A stretch of DNA of 51,582 nucleotides from positions 491,749 to 543,330 of the forward strand of contig NZ_HF536778.1 in NCBI RefSeq assembly GCF_000312665.1, in the 5' to 3' direction. Under the pieces are notes generated by a model. That model saw only the letters and a list, made by a program, of their open reading frames with translations, had not been told where the DNA came from and ran no database searches. The stretch comes from Rhizobium mesoamericanum STM3625 (GTDB lineage: Bacteria > Pseudomonadota > Alphaproteobacteria > Rhizobiales > Rhizobiaceae). The translations under genes were made by a program, and so were the position numbers. This document shows, one piece after another, positions 34,657 through 42,463 of this stretch; the stretch's first letter is position 1, and each line of letters starts with the position of its first letter.

Positions 34657-35691
34657 ATGTCGCGCGACGCGTCGAAACGCGGAACCCCCACGCGGCTGTT
34701 CCGGCATAGCGGTGTAGTGGAGTGTGAAGTGGACGACCAGCAGGATTTGACCACGGAAAAGAGGGCGTTTCTCTCCCTGGCGATGATGAAGGGCGTAGGC
34801 TTTCACACGCTTTGGCAAATTGCAGAGTCGCAAAGATCGTTCCAGTCAGTTTTCAATTCTAGTGAGGAGGACTTGGTCCAACTGCTTAAATCGAGGGGCG
34901 CCCGCCTTCCGAACAGCTCGAAAGCCGATTGGAAAGAAATAATGAGCTCGCTCGCCAGATCCGTCGATCAACTCGAAGCTACTTTTCAGGCAAGCCAAAT
35001 CCAGATCGTTCTTCGCTCAGACGAAAGCTACCCACGCACCCTGCTTCATCTCGACGATCCACCGCACTGGCTCTTCGTCCAAGGCAATACAGAAGTCCTT
35101 ACCGCGCCATCGATTGCAATTGTCGGAACGCGTGATCCCTCTCCTGAAGGCTTGTGGCTCGCGGAATACGTCGGCTTGACTTTGAGGCATTGGGGTCGCC
35201 CTACGGTTAGCGGCCTTGCACTTGGGATCGATCAGGCCATCCACAACGCCAGCCTTGCTGCCAAGGTGCCCACAATAGCCGTTTTGGGAACGGGAATAAC
35301 AGTGGATTATCCAAAAAACATTGGTCCAATTCGGAAGAAGATAGTTGATGCCGGCGGGGCTGTAATCACCGAGTATTTGCCTGGCGAAAGCTATAGCGCC
35401 ATCAACTTTGTCCGCCGCAACAGATTGCAGGCTGCGCTGGCGAGAGCGCTCATCCCGGTACAATGGAAAGAACGTAGCGGCACGGCGCACACAGTTCGCT
35501 ACGCAGCAGGCCTCGGACGGGCCATCGCGGGTCTGCGGTTGCCCACATGGGATCGTCGATCAATAAATCTTCCGGACGGGCGAGGCCCCCGACATGTCTT
35601 CACCGTGCCAGGGCAGGACGAAGCATTTCGCGCCTTTGTCGAGAAATCTTTAAGCGACGACCTTCTTTATCGACAGACAAGTTTTCTTTAG
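34657..35691 (+). CDS. DprA/Smf (SLOG-fold) protein, first copy
   Basis: 344 residues as read from 34657; a start at GTG 34720 or 34729 would drop a poorly conserved basic tail. The Rossmann-like SLOG fold is clear: IAIVGTRDPSPEGLWLAEYV (nucleotide-binding loop), GRPTVSGLALGIDQAIHNAS, PTIAVLGTGITVDYPKN, GGAVITEYLPGES and NRLQAALARALIPVQWKERS. Housekeeping DprA loads RecA on incoming DNA, but this divergent copy is 13 bp before a phosphoribosyltransferase gene. Its N-terminal 80 residues (KRAFLSLAMMKGVGFHTLWQ) resemble the helix-hairpin-helix region of DprA. Probably a defence-type nucleotide-sensing or processing enzyme. Confidence 0.82.
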   Translation: MSRDASKRGTPTRLFRHSGVVECEVDDQQDLTTEKRAFLSLAMMKGVGFHTLWQIAESQRSFQSVFNSSEEDLVQLLKSRGARLPNSSKADWKEIMSSLARSVDQLEATFQASQIQIVLRSDESYPRTLLHLDDPPHWLFVQGNTEVLTAPSIAIVGTRDPSPEGLWLAEYVGLTLRHWGRPTVSGLALGIDQAIHNASLAAKVPTIAVLGTGITVDYPKNIGPIRKKIVDAGGAVITEYLPGESYSAINFVRRNRLQAALARALIPVQWKERSGTAHTVRYAAGLGRAIAGLRLPTWDRRSINLPDGRGPRHVFTVPGQDEAFRAFVEKSLSDDLLYRQTSFL

Positions 35692-35703
35692 TGGGGCGCG
35701 TAA

Positions 35704-36948
35704 ATGTACACCTTGAAAGGCGCAATCTTTTCCCTGCGCGACACCCTCGTCGTCGAGGGCAGCATCGACCCAACGCTGATGGGCGAAACCGTTAAGCTCC
35801 TGAAGTTCTTACTGGCCAGAAATGTCACGCCGGTGATCGTCAGCAATAGCAGTTGGATTGAGACTGCGTCTAAACGCGAGATACCCGATATTTTGAGTGA
35901 GATGGTCGGGCACAAGATCCCCTACTTTCGCGGTGGTCACGATATGCCGATGAAGCAGTTTGCCGGCGCCATGGAGCATGTCTTGCAGACTCAAAACTGG
36001 CAGCCGGAAGAGGCGATCTATATCGGTTCGACCAAGGAGGATATGATAGCAGCCAGAAACGGGAAGCTCATGTTCCTCAACGCCCGCTGGCATGCAAAGA
36101 ACAGCGCTTATGGGTTCGAATTTGAGTCCCCGAAGGACATTGCTCGATTTGTCGATTGTTGCTGTCTGTCAATCGGTGACTGGTTTTGGGCAATCGAAAA
36201 CGGTGACCTGAAGGTCTATTGCATAGCTCCGCTTGCAGAGTATTCAAAGTCCTACCCAACTGCCGGGGCTTATTCCACGGATGCGAAGCAGGCTGTCAAA
36301 TTCAATAAAGGCGATGTGCGGTTCTGGGGCCGCTTGATGGGAGCGCGCCTCTATTTTTCCGGGTTGGGGAGAGTCATCAACTACGTGGCACCCTATCCGG
36401 GCCATCATTCCAATTCGACCCAAAAGGTTCTTTCAAATGCCCTTAAGATTGTGGCCGACACCTTGCGTGCGAGCTATTTGGTCGATCTTGTGGAACGCCA
36501 TGCTCCAGCGCAAAAGTCTCAGACGGCCCGCCAGCAAGGCATAAGCCTGGACCACAAAAATCAGCTCTCCACAATCAAGCTTCGCCGTGACCCGTCGAAG
36601 ACAGGACAACTCGGTGGTCGCTATAAAGCTAGCCCTCTTAAGCCTGGCAAGACCGTTTTGGTCGTTGACGACATTCTAACAGAGGGTTTTTCCCTCGAGG
36701 CGGCTCGGACTTTCATTAAAGCCACAGGAGCTGACGTCATCTGTGCGGCCTGGCTGAAAACACCAGGAGGGAATCATTACCGCGCCCTGGCTGGGGCCAC
36801 CCCCGAACTGAAGGATCCCTACAAGCCCTATGCTGTTGCCGCGACGCAAGTAAATGTGATTCCAAATGGTGCACAAATTCGAAATCTTAAGGCACCAGAG
36901 GAGGTCGCGGACGCCTTCAAACGATATTCCACGTGGGAATGGCCGTAG
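35704..36948 (+). CDS. HAD-like and phosphoribosyltransferase two-domain protein
   Basis: 414 residues. The N-terminal part looks HAD-like: GAIFSLRDTLVVEG replaces motif I with a serine/arginine variant of DxDxT, then VTPVIVSNSSW (motif II) and EAIYIGSTKEDMIAARNGKL (motif III, with the usual D replaced). The C-terminal part is a type I phosphoribosyltransferase with the PRPP loop TVLVVDDILTEGFSLEAA. The missing motif I aspartate suggests the HAD part may bind rather than hydrolyse. It follows dprA1 by 13 bp; its stop lies 32 bp from the convergent PRTase stop. Confidence 0.8.
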   Translation: MYTLKGAIFSLRDTLVVEGSIDPTLMGETVKLLKFLLARNVTPVIVSNSSWIETASKREIPDILSEMVGHKIPYFRGGHDMPMKQFAGAMEHVLQTQNWQPEEAIYIGSTKEDMIAARNGKLMFLNARWHAKNSAYGFEFESPKDIARFVDCCCLSIGDWFWAIENGDLKVYCIAPLAEYSKSYPTAGAYSTDAKQAVKFNKGDVRFWGRLMGARLYFSGLGRVINYVAPYPGHHSNSTQKVLSNALKIVADTLRASYLVDLVERHAPAQKSQTARQQGISLDHKNQLSTIKLRRDPSKTGQLGGRYKASPLKPGKTVLVVDDILTEGFSLEAARTFIKATGADVICAAWLKTPGGNHYRALAGATPELKDPYKPYAVAATQVNVIPNGAQIRNLKAPEEVADAFKRYSTWEWP

Positions 36949-36980
36949 GACCATGCGCGAGGCCGTGGGTGCAACGTCAA

Positions 36981-37640
36981 CTATTCCAAATCCAAGTCCG
37001 CGAAAGGATTTTGCGGAACGCGGCGTGCGACGAATACGCCGATGATCGATGATTCGGGCCAGATTTCACCAATCATCTCCTTGCAGACTTTAAAACTACA
37101 TCCAGTGGTCAGCACGTCATCGAGAAGTACGACTTGCTTCCTCCGATTGCCGACAAGACGAGTATCGATTGCCAACGACGCTCTCAACGCGTCACGGTCA
37201 CGTCGATCTGTCTTTGTATGCCTGGCTTCTCGTTCAACCGCTGTGTAAAGGACTTCCCGCACATCAGCGCCGTGTCCCATCGCCAGTGCGACGCGATGCA
37301 TGCGGTCATCATACTCCGCCGAGTCGCGCCGTTTCGATGGCGGAATTGGCACAAATATGGTGTTTTGCCAGCTGTTAGCATTGACGTTTTGGGCAATTGC
37401 GGCCCCGACATTGGCAATAGCGCGCTGCTTATATTGCCACTGCCCGGTATTTCTAACCGCCGGGCTCTTCTTTAGGTTGCCGATGATCTGATTTGTATAA
37501 CTATGGGCGAACCCTGCCCGCGGCGTATAGGTGCCGAAATATGCACAGGTATCGCTATCATCAAGATAGAAGTGATCGGGGCGCTCGATATCGCCAACGA
37601 CCCTAAGACGAGCTGACCAGCTCGCGTCTGATGTCGTCAT
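36981..37640 (-). CDS. ComF-like phosphoribosyltransferase
   Basis: 219 residues. Type I PRTase with the PRPP loop QVVLLDDVLTTGCSFKVCKE at about residues 165-184 and upstream TIFVPIPPSKRRDSAEYDDR, typical of ComF/double-zinc-ribbon-less PRTases. It overlaps the end of dprA2 by 38 bp, so the two are translationally coupled. It forms, with dprA2, the mirror image of the dprA1/HAD-PRTase pair. Confidence 0.8.
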   Translation of the reverse strand: MTTSDASWSARLRVVGDIERPDHFYLDDSDTCAYFGTYTPRAGFAHSYTNQIIGNLKKSPAVRNTGQWQYKQRAIANVGAAIAQNVNANSWQNTIFVPIPPSKRRDSAEYDDRMHRVALAMGHGADVREVLYTAVEREARHTKTDRRDRDALRASLAIDTRLVGNRRKQVVLLDDVLTTGCSFKVCKEMIGEIWPESSIIGVFVARRVPQNPFADLDLE

Positions 37641-38547
37641 ATTCGCGTACTCTTATAGCGCCCTCGGCCTCAAAACGCTTCGGCCATGTGAGATCCGATC
37701 GCTCAAAGCAACTGTTCAAAATGAAGAGCTTTCGTTTTTGCTTAATGGCCTCTCTCGCCTGCACTAGTGTTCCCGATGTTTCACCAGCCTCGACAATAAT
37801 GGTCGCCTCGGTAAGAGCTGACATCGTCTTGTTCCGTTCGGGAAAGAAGAAACGATTAACTCGAAAATTTTGCGCCTCGTATCGTTCAAGTGGAACCTGG
37901 CTGATCAACAGATGATCTCGCGCGATACGCTCCTGCAGGCTCGCGTTCGATTTTGGGTAGACATGATTTAACGGAGTACCGATAACCGCAATCGTCTCAC
38001 CTTCCGCTGCGATTGCAGCGTTGTGAGCTTCGGTATCGATCCCTTCAGCAAGGCCTGATACAATAGTAAATTTATCTTGCACGAGCCTCTTCACGAGCTG
38101 TCGAACGCGGCTCAAGCCGTCGGCAGTAGGTTTTCTGGTGCCAACAACTGCCACGGATCGTGTGGCAATCAATTCCCACCGGCCTTGAAAATAAAGGAGC
38201 TCTACTGGGTGAGTGGCCTGCCGCAATCTCTCGGGATATTCGAGTTCTCCCCTGATTCGCACATCAAACCGCGTGCCGTCGGGACCGCGGAGCTTGTCGA
38301 TGACCCGGCTCGCAACCAACCTTGCTTGTTCGGGCGGAATGAAATCAGACGGTCGCGCTTCAGGAGATTCTGCAAACTTTTCAGCGAGGGATTTGAAGCT
38401 TGCGTTTTGTTCAGTCCACAGGGCCTCGTATGCGCCGAGTTCCAGCGCAGCATCGATGGGGTCGAATAAAGGGCCCACCTCGTTCTTGACGTTCCAAAGA
38501 GTCGCTTGCTTCATTTCGCCCGTTCCTATCCTTTTTTTCAATGACAT
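37603..38547 (-). CDS. DprA/Smf (SLOG-fold) protein, second copy
   Basis: 314 residues from 38547; an alternative ATG at 38514 has an AGGA upstream. SLOG fold: VAVVGTRKPTADGLSRVRQL, FTIVSGLAEGIDTEAHNAA, ETIAVIGTPLNHVYPKSNAS, NRFFFPERNKTMSALTEATI, VEAGETSGTLVQAREA. It is closer to canonical DprA than copy 1, with the GTRxPT and SGT-Q-A elements intact. The two copies are clearly diverged, so this is not a recent duplication. A good promoter precedes it (38597-38625). Confidence 0.83.
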   Translation of the reverse strand: MSLKKRIGTGEMKQATLWNVKNEVGPLFDPIDAALELGAYEALWTEQNASFKSLAEKFAESPEARPSDFIPPEQARLVASRVIDKLRGPDGTRFDVRIRGELEYPERLRQATHPVELLYFQGRWELIATRSVAVVGTRKPTADGLSRVRQLVKRLVQDKFTIVSGLAEGIDTEAHNAAIAAEGETIAVIGTPLNHVYPKSNASLQERIARDHLLISQVPLERYEAQNFRVNRFFFPERNKTMSALTEATIIVEAGETSGTLVQAREAIKQKRKLFILNSCFERSDLTWPKRFEAEGAIRVREYDDIRRELVSSS

Positions 38548-38596
38548 CGCAAGGATGCGTCAAGCTTAATTGGGCCGCTCCACGGTTTCTTAACAT

Positions 38597-38625
38597 CTTA
38601 TAATAGAACAAACAGTGAACATCAA
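38597..38625 (-). promoter_or_regulatory. Sigma-70-type promoter of dprA2
   Basis: On the minus strand TTGATG, a 17-bp spacer and TATAAG. The -10 matches five of six positions, the -35 four. It would start transcription near 38590, 43 nt before the dprA2 start. Confidence 0.55.
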
Positions 38626-38862
38626 TATCGAACTCCAACTGGCGCATCGTTACCAATTTTCTAACACCCCAGGGCATATTGCGAAAAATGCCAAAGGTGG
38701 CGGGTAGCTCAGTTCGCGTATCCTCGACGGAGCATAGATCACCTTGCCATTGGGGATGAGCTCGGCGAACCCTGTTGTTTTACCAACTCACGTCATCCAC
38801 ACCAAACGCAAGTGGAAGCGAATTGAGAAGGATGGGGCGATGTCCACGGAACTGAAGAAACA

Positions 38863-39132
38863 TTGCAAGACTTCGAGAGCCAGCTGGACGCGGCGCTCGA
38901 TGCCCTGCCAAGCCTGTGTTGGGCAAGCACAAGCGCCCTTCGAATGGCGTCAGAGCTATATGAGATTGGGGCGATCAAGAACGGTATCGACAGCGTCGAC
39001 CCTGTCGAGGCGGCCAAGGAGGCGCCGCTCCAGGCCAGGGTGAATGGCGCCGAGGAGCTGGCGCAATCGGGAGATACGGCGTATCTGGTCATCGGTGATC
39101 TCGCGTCGGCGCGTGACCTTCGGTTAAGCTAG
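38863..39132 (+). CDS. Small hypothetical protein
   Basis: 89 residues from a TTG at 38863, acidic and helical (DFESQLDAALDALPSL, then AKEAPLQARVNGAEELAQSG) with normal codon use. No family recognised. A plus frame upstream (38757 on) reads MSSANPVVLPTHVIHTKRKW and could be its N-terminus if a frameshift near 38862 were repaired, so it may be a broken larger gene. Confidence 0.35.
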   Translation: MQDFESQLDAALDALPSLCWASTSALRMASELYEIGAIKNGIDSVDPVEAAKEAPLQARVNGAEELAQSGDTAYLVIGDLASARDLRLS

Positions 39133-39202
39133 TCGTCGCCACGTTCATAATGATGTGATCCGCGGTACCAAAAACCGACACCGCCCCAAACACCCAGCGA
39201 AA

Positions 39203-40210
39203 CTAGTTCAAGCGGGTAGGGAGATTGAACTGCGTTGGACTAAGGTCCAACTTCTTTTCAAACGTTTTGAGGTCGGAAGGTTGCAGAACCATGGGCTTGC
39301 CCCCTGACACATCTCCCCCCTGAGGAAGCGCCTGACCTTGAACGTCTGAAAAACTAGGAACTTTATTCCCTGGCCAGACGTCTACTGCGTCGAGTTCGAT
39401 CCGTTTTGGATCAAGGACGACGCCGAGGGAATTTGGATCGAGGCGATAGGCTGACGTTGCAAAAATCTCCCTGGTAGTGGCGGCGTTGGTTTCGATGCTC
39501 TCAATCGAGGCTGCGACCGTTCCGCTAGGCAAAATATCGAGCGTCGCCCCATCCGACGTCCTGAGATTTCGTGCGATCGCATTGAATTTTCCGACTGCGA
39601 CAGCCAATGTTGCCGGATTTTCAAGGTCGACGCCCGGCTTGGGAACAGTCGCAGTGACTACATTGGGAACTGAAGTGCATAGGCTGCCGGTGGGGCCAGC
39701 GGTGCACTGCAGTTGGTTCACGACCTTTGTTTCCAAAGTCCAGTCTGGGCCGTAGGTCGCGACCGCCCAGTACATCGCCTTTGCTTTCCATTCGGGCACC
39801 CCATTGGCCCGCATGCCGTAGTAGAAGTTCCTATGCGTGTCGTGAGCTGTACGGGTTTGCCTGGCGCAAAAATAGTCATGGATGATGGAGGCCTTCAGGT
39901 AAGGCCCCTCGAATGGGCCGCCAATAATTGACCAGAAGGCCTGCGGGATAGACGCGCCATCGACTTTCTCACCGGCGGGGACGTCCCACCTAAGGCCGTT
40001 CGGATCATCGAAGCTGAAGTTGTTTGACAATTCAAATACCGGTCGTGGATCGGCATCGATGAACTGGCCTGAGGGTCCGCTCGAGAAACTGCCGAAAAAC
40101 TCAGTTGCGTTGATTTCAATCACACTGCACGAGAGAAAAGCGGCGGCCAATACCACGCGTTTGAAGAAGCCTTCTCCATTACTGCTTTTCACGGAAACGT
40201 CACGTTGCAT
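39203..40210 (-). CDS. DUF1353 protein with export signal
   Basis: 335 residues from the ATG at 40210. A signal-like N-terminus (KRVVLAAAFLSCSVIEINAT) is followed by the DUF1353 domain: WDVPAGEKVDGASIPQAFWS, GPYLKASIIHDYFC and the conserved HRNFYYGMRANGV. The remaining 170 residues match nothing known to me. DUF1353 proteins occur in phages and accessory regions and are of unknown function; a hydrolase-like fold has been suggested. The cysteine in the signal could be a lipobox-like site, but the context LSC is weak. It appears intact. Confidence 0.72.
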   Translation of the reverse strand: MQRDVSVKSSNGEGFFKRVVLAAAFLSCSVIEINATEFFGSFSSGPSGQFIDADPRPVFELSNNFSFDDPNGLRWDVPAGEKVDGASIPQAFWSIIGGPFEGPYLKASIIHDYFCARQTRTAHDTHRNFYYGMRANGVPEWKAKAMYWAVATYGPDWTLETKVVNQLQCTAGPTGSLCTSVPNVVTATVPKPGVDLENPATLAVAVGKFNAIARNLRTSDGATLDILPSGTVAASIESIETNAATTREIFATSAYRLDPNSLGVVLDPKRIELDAVDVWPGNKVPSFSDVQGQALPQGGDVSGGKPMVLQPSDLKTFEKKLDLSPTQFNLPTRLN

Positions 40211-40321
40211 GTCTGAGATCCCAGTCCTAGCTCCATAAGGTCCAAGCATGTACTCCCGATAATTGCAAATCCTACTGATTTAATTCAAAGAGTACAGGGA
40301 GGTCGGCTCGCTTGCGCGACT

Positions 40322-40540
40322 TCAGTGATTTTGACGTCCCCGCGGCACCTCGACGCAATCCTCGACGATCGACGCGACATCCATTATCATCCGAAGAAGC
40401 GCGGCGGTTGCGTCGGTTCGTGCCGAAAATGCAGATGCTCGAACTTCTCCGCTTATTTCGAAGTTCGATATTCTTGATTTAATGACGACTATTTGTGTTC
40501 GAATATTTGATCCCCAGTCAAGAGCTTCAAGTTTTACCAA
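40322..40540 (-). CDS. Weak small hypothetical frame
   Basis: 72 residues from a TTG, KSRISNFEISGEVRASAFSA in the middle. The composition is plausible but there is no ribosome site or known family. The rest of 40211-40600 has no supported gene. Confidence 0.25.
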   Translation of the reverse strand: MVKLEALDWGSNIRTQIVVIKSRISNFEISGEVRASAFSARTDATAALLRMIMDVASIVEDCVEVPRGRQNH

Positions 40541-40604
40541 ACGTTGATGAGAGCCTTTTCAGCCGCTAGGCAAGGGTAACTAGTCGATCGTGAAGAACTC
40601 GCTT

Positions 40605-40832
40605 TCAGGCAGGTTGTTGCGGCATCGGTCGGCTCTGGAACGTGAGGAAGAGTGCGGCGAACAGACACAAAAGTTGCCTGAACCATCGCAGCAGGAGGGA
40701 GAAGTTGTATCCGGCGGCGGCCAGAACGGCATTGACGGCATCCCCCTGTTCCCCAGAGAGATAATTCCGGTCCATTCTGTGTTCGCTCTCGACAACGCAG
40801 CTACGCCGCAACCCCAAAAACAGTCCTCAGGA
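40605..40832 (-). mobile_element. IS5-type transposase, C-terminal remnant
   Basis: The minus frame reads SEHRMDRNYLSGEQGDAVNA followed by VLAAAGYNFSLLLRWFRQLL, the usual C-terminal signature of IS5-group transposases (family: R-NYL-G--GDA-NA-LAAAGYNF). Only about 75 codons are present and the upstream DDE domain is absent, so it is a dead fragment. It abuts the damaged start of scpB on the other strand, suggesting the element inserted at the scpB 5' end. No terminal inverted repeat was identified. Confidence 0.75.
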
Positions 40833-41602
40833 CGCCGTCCTGTTTGATCGCGAGCTTGAGGAGCTGCCACCGGAGTTGCGCGCGCGAGTGGATACTCAGG
40901 GTCGAGGCGGTGGTCTTCGCCGCCGCCGAGCCGGTCAGCCGCGAGGTTCTGGCGCGCGCGGTCGGCCAAAACTGCAGCATCGAGCTCTTGATCGACGACC
41001 TTCGGGATGAATTGCGCGATCGGCGTTACGATATCGTCGCAGTCGCCGGCGGCTGGCAGCATCGAAGCCGTTCGGCTTATGCCTCCGCAATCCGGGTGTC
41101 GCAGCACCGACGCGTTCGTCATCAGCCTCTCTGTTCGGAACACGAGGCTGCGGTCTTGGCGGCGATTGCCTATCTTCAGCCGGTGACGCGCGGTGACCTG
41201 TTCGACAAGGAGGTCAGCAGCGACACGATCGCCAGCCTGCGCGACGCCGGCTTGCTCGGCTCCGGCCGGCACAGCCCCACACCAGGCGCGTCCTACACCT
41301 ATGTGACGACGAAGCATTTTCTATCCACATTCGGGATGGAGATGCTACGCGACCTTCCCGACCTCGAGCGGCTGGAGGACGCCGCGCTGCTTAGCACGCT
41401 CGATGAGGCTACCGGCCCGCCGGGAGCCATGTCGAGGAGGACGAGGAATCGTTGTCGATCGAATGAATGGTCTGGCTCGGACGCTTCGAGGAGAGATACG
41501 GTGGAACGTCATCGAAAAGCTCGTTGGCGCCCGAAGGGGCTATCGCACTGGTCAGTGGAAGTTCAGGCCGCAGCAGCGATCATTATTGTCATTTATCTTT
41601 AG
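40813..41602 (+). pseudogene. scpB: scpB-like chromosome segregation protein, frameshifted
   Basis: The plus strand first reads PKNSPQDAVLFDRELEELPP, the family N-terminus, and then switches frame at 40877-40885 inside a GCGCGCGC run to AREWILRVEAVVFAAAEPVS. Loss of one GC unit explains it. The body matches plasmid ScpB proteins: RAVGQNCSIELLIDDLRDEL, VAGGWQHRSR, AIAYLQPVTRGDL, TPGASYTYVTTKHFLSTFG. The stretch after about 41420 is unlike the family. ScpB partners ScpA and SMC in condensation; plasmid copies are common in rhizobia. The 5' end is disturbed by the IS remnant and has no clear start codon. Confidence 0.75.
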
Positions 41603-42359
41603 CTTGCTCATCAGATGATGTCGCGGCTTTCTTCAGCTTCCGCAACCCCTGTCGGAAAAGAGATACGTAACGTCTTTGAAGTATATGAAAGCCCTTCGCC
41701 GACTTGATTTCCGGCACCACGCTTAGCAGCACGCGTGTCGCGTTCAGAAGGGCAAGCGCCATGACGGAGGCTGCATCCTCCATATCCTCGGTATCGACTT
41801 TAGGCTCGATCCGCAGTCGGTTGACGTTGTTGCGATCAAGCATCAGGTGACGGTCGATTGAGGTGAGCGAGACATGCAAGGTATCTGCGGAAAGCTCTCG
41901 ATAAACGTGGGTGAGCCTCGGCAGGACGGAATCATGCTCCGAAAGCTGCAGTTTTTTGCTCTTCGCAGGGACTTTCTTGATGAAGTCGCTCAGCGTCTTG
42001 TCTGACTCCTTGGCCAGATTGGGGTTTTTCGCGCGGAACCGAATGGCGCGCGATCGCCTGCTCGCGTCATCATCTTCCTTAAGGCGCTTAAGGTAGGTCG
42101 GATCGCTCTCCGCCATTTCGAGATGTAAGGAGCACTCGATAACGCTCCGACACGTGCTGCGAAATGCAATGTCCCGCTTGGCGTCTGCTAGCAGCAGTCC
42201 CGTAATCAGTTCGCTGAGCAGTCGGGCATAAAGAGCTAAAACGACCGATTTTACGTCTGCATTATCGGAAAATTCGAGGGAGACCTTTGTTATCTGAAGA
42301 TAATCCGTCGCCTCGGCGAAATCGGCAAACCATTTTCGCCATGTTGGCCGAATCGGCAT
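41589..42359 (-). CDS. DUF5677-like protein
   Basis: 256 residues, mostly helical. The part VVLALYARLLSELITGLLLA, then FRSTCRSVIECSLHLEMAES and LSADTLHVSLTSIDRHLML, resembles DUF5677 proteins, which are often found beside defence or phage-related genes. The basic C-terminus (RKLKKAATSSDEQAKDK) is unremarkable. It starts 105 bp after the AAA_13 ATPase stop on the same strand and may be co-transcribed. Function unknown; the assignment is by pattern memory only. Confidence 0.55.
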   Translation of the reverse strand: MPIRPTWRKWFADFAEATDYLQITKVSLEFSDNADVKSVVLALYARLLSELITGLLLADAKRDIAFRSTCRSVIECSLHLEMAESDPTYLKRLKEDDDASRRSRAIRFRAKNPNLAKESDKTLSDFIKKVPAKSKKLQLSEHDSVLPRLTHVYRELSADTLHVSLTSIDRHLMLDRNNVNRLRIEPKVDTEDMEDAASVMALALLNATRVLLSVVPEIKSAKGFHILQRRYVSLFRQGLRKLKKAATSSDEQAKDK

Positions 42360-42463
42360 TCACGCTCCTTGTTTCGGGCCTTGCAGGACTTCCGCGGACC
42401 GAAGTCACTCCCCAAGAAATTGCCGCGCACCGGACTTGTCGCCGGTCTGAAAGACGTCCGTTG

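Noticed and set aside
40580..41317. 245-residue minus-strand frame
   Set aside because: Opposite scpB and partly over the IS remnant in another frame; composition is not protein-like.
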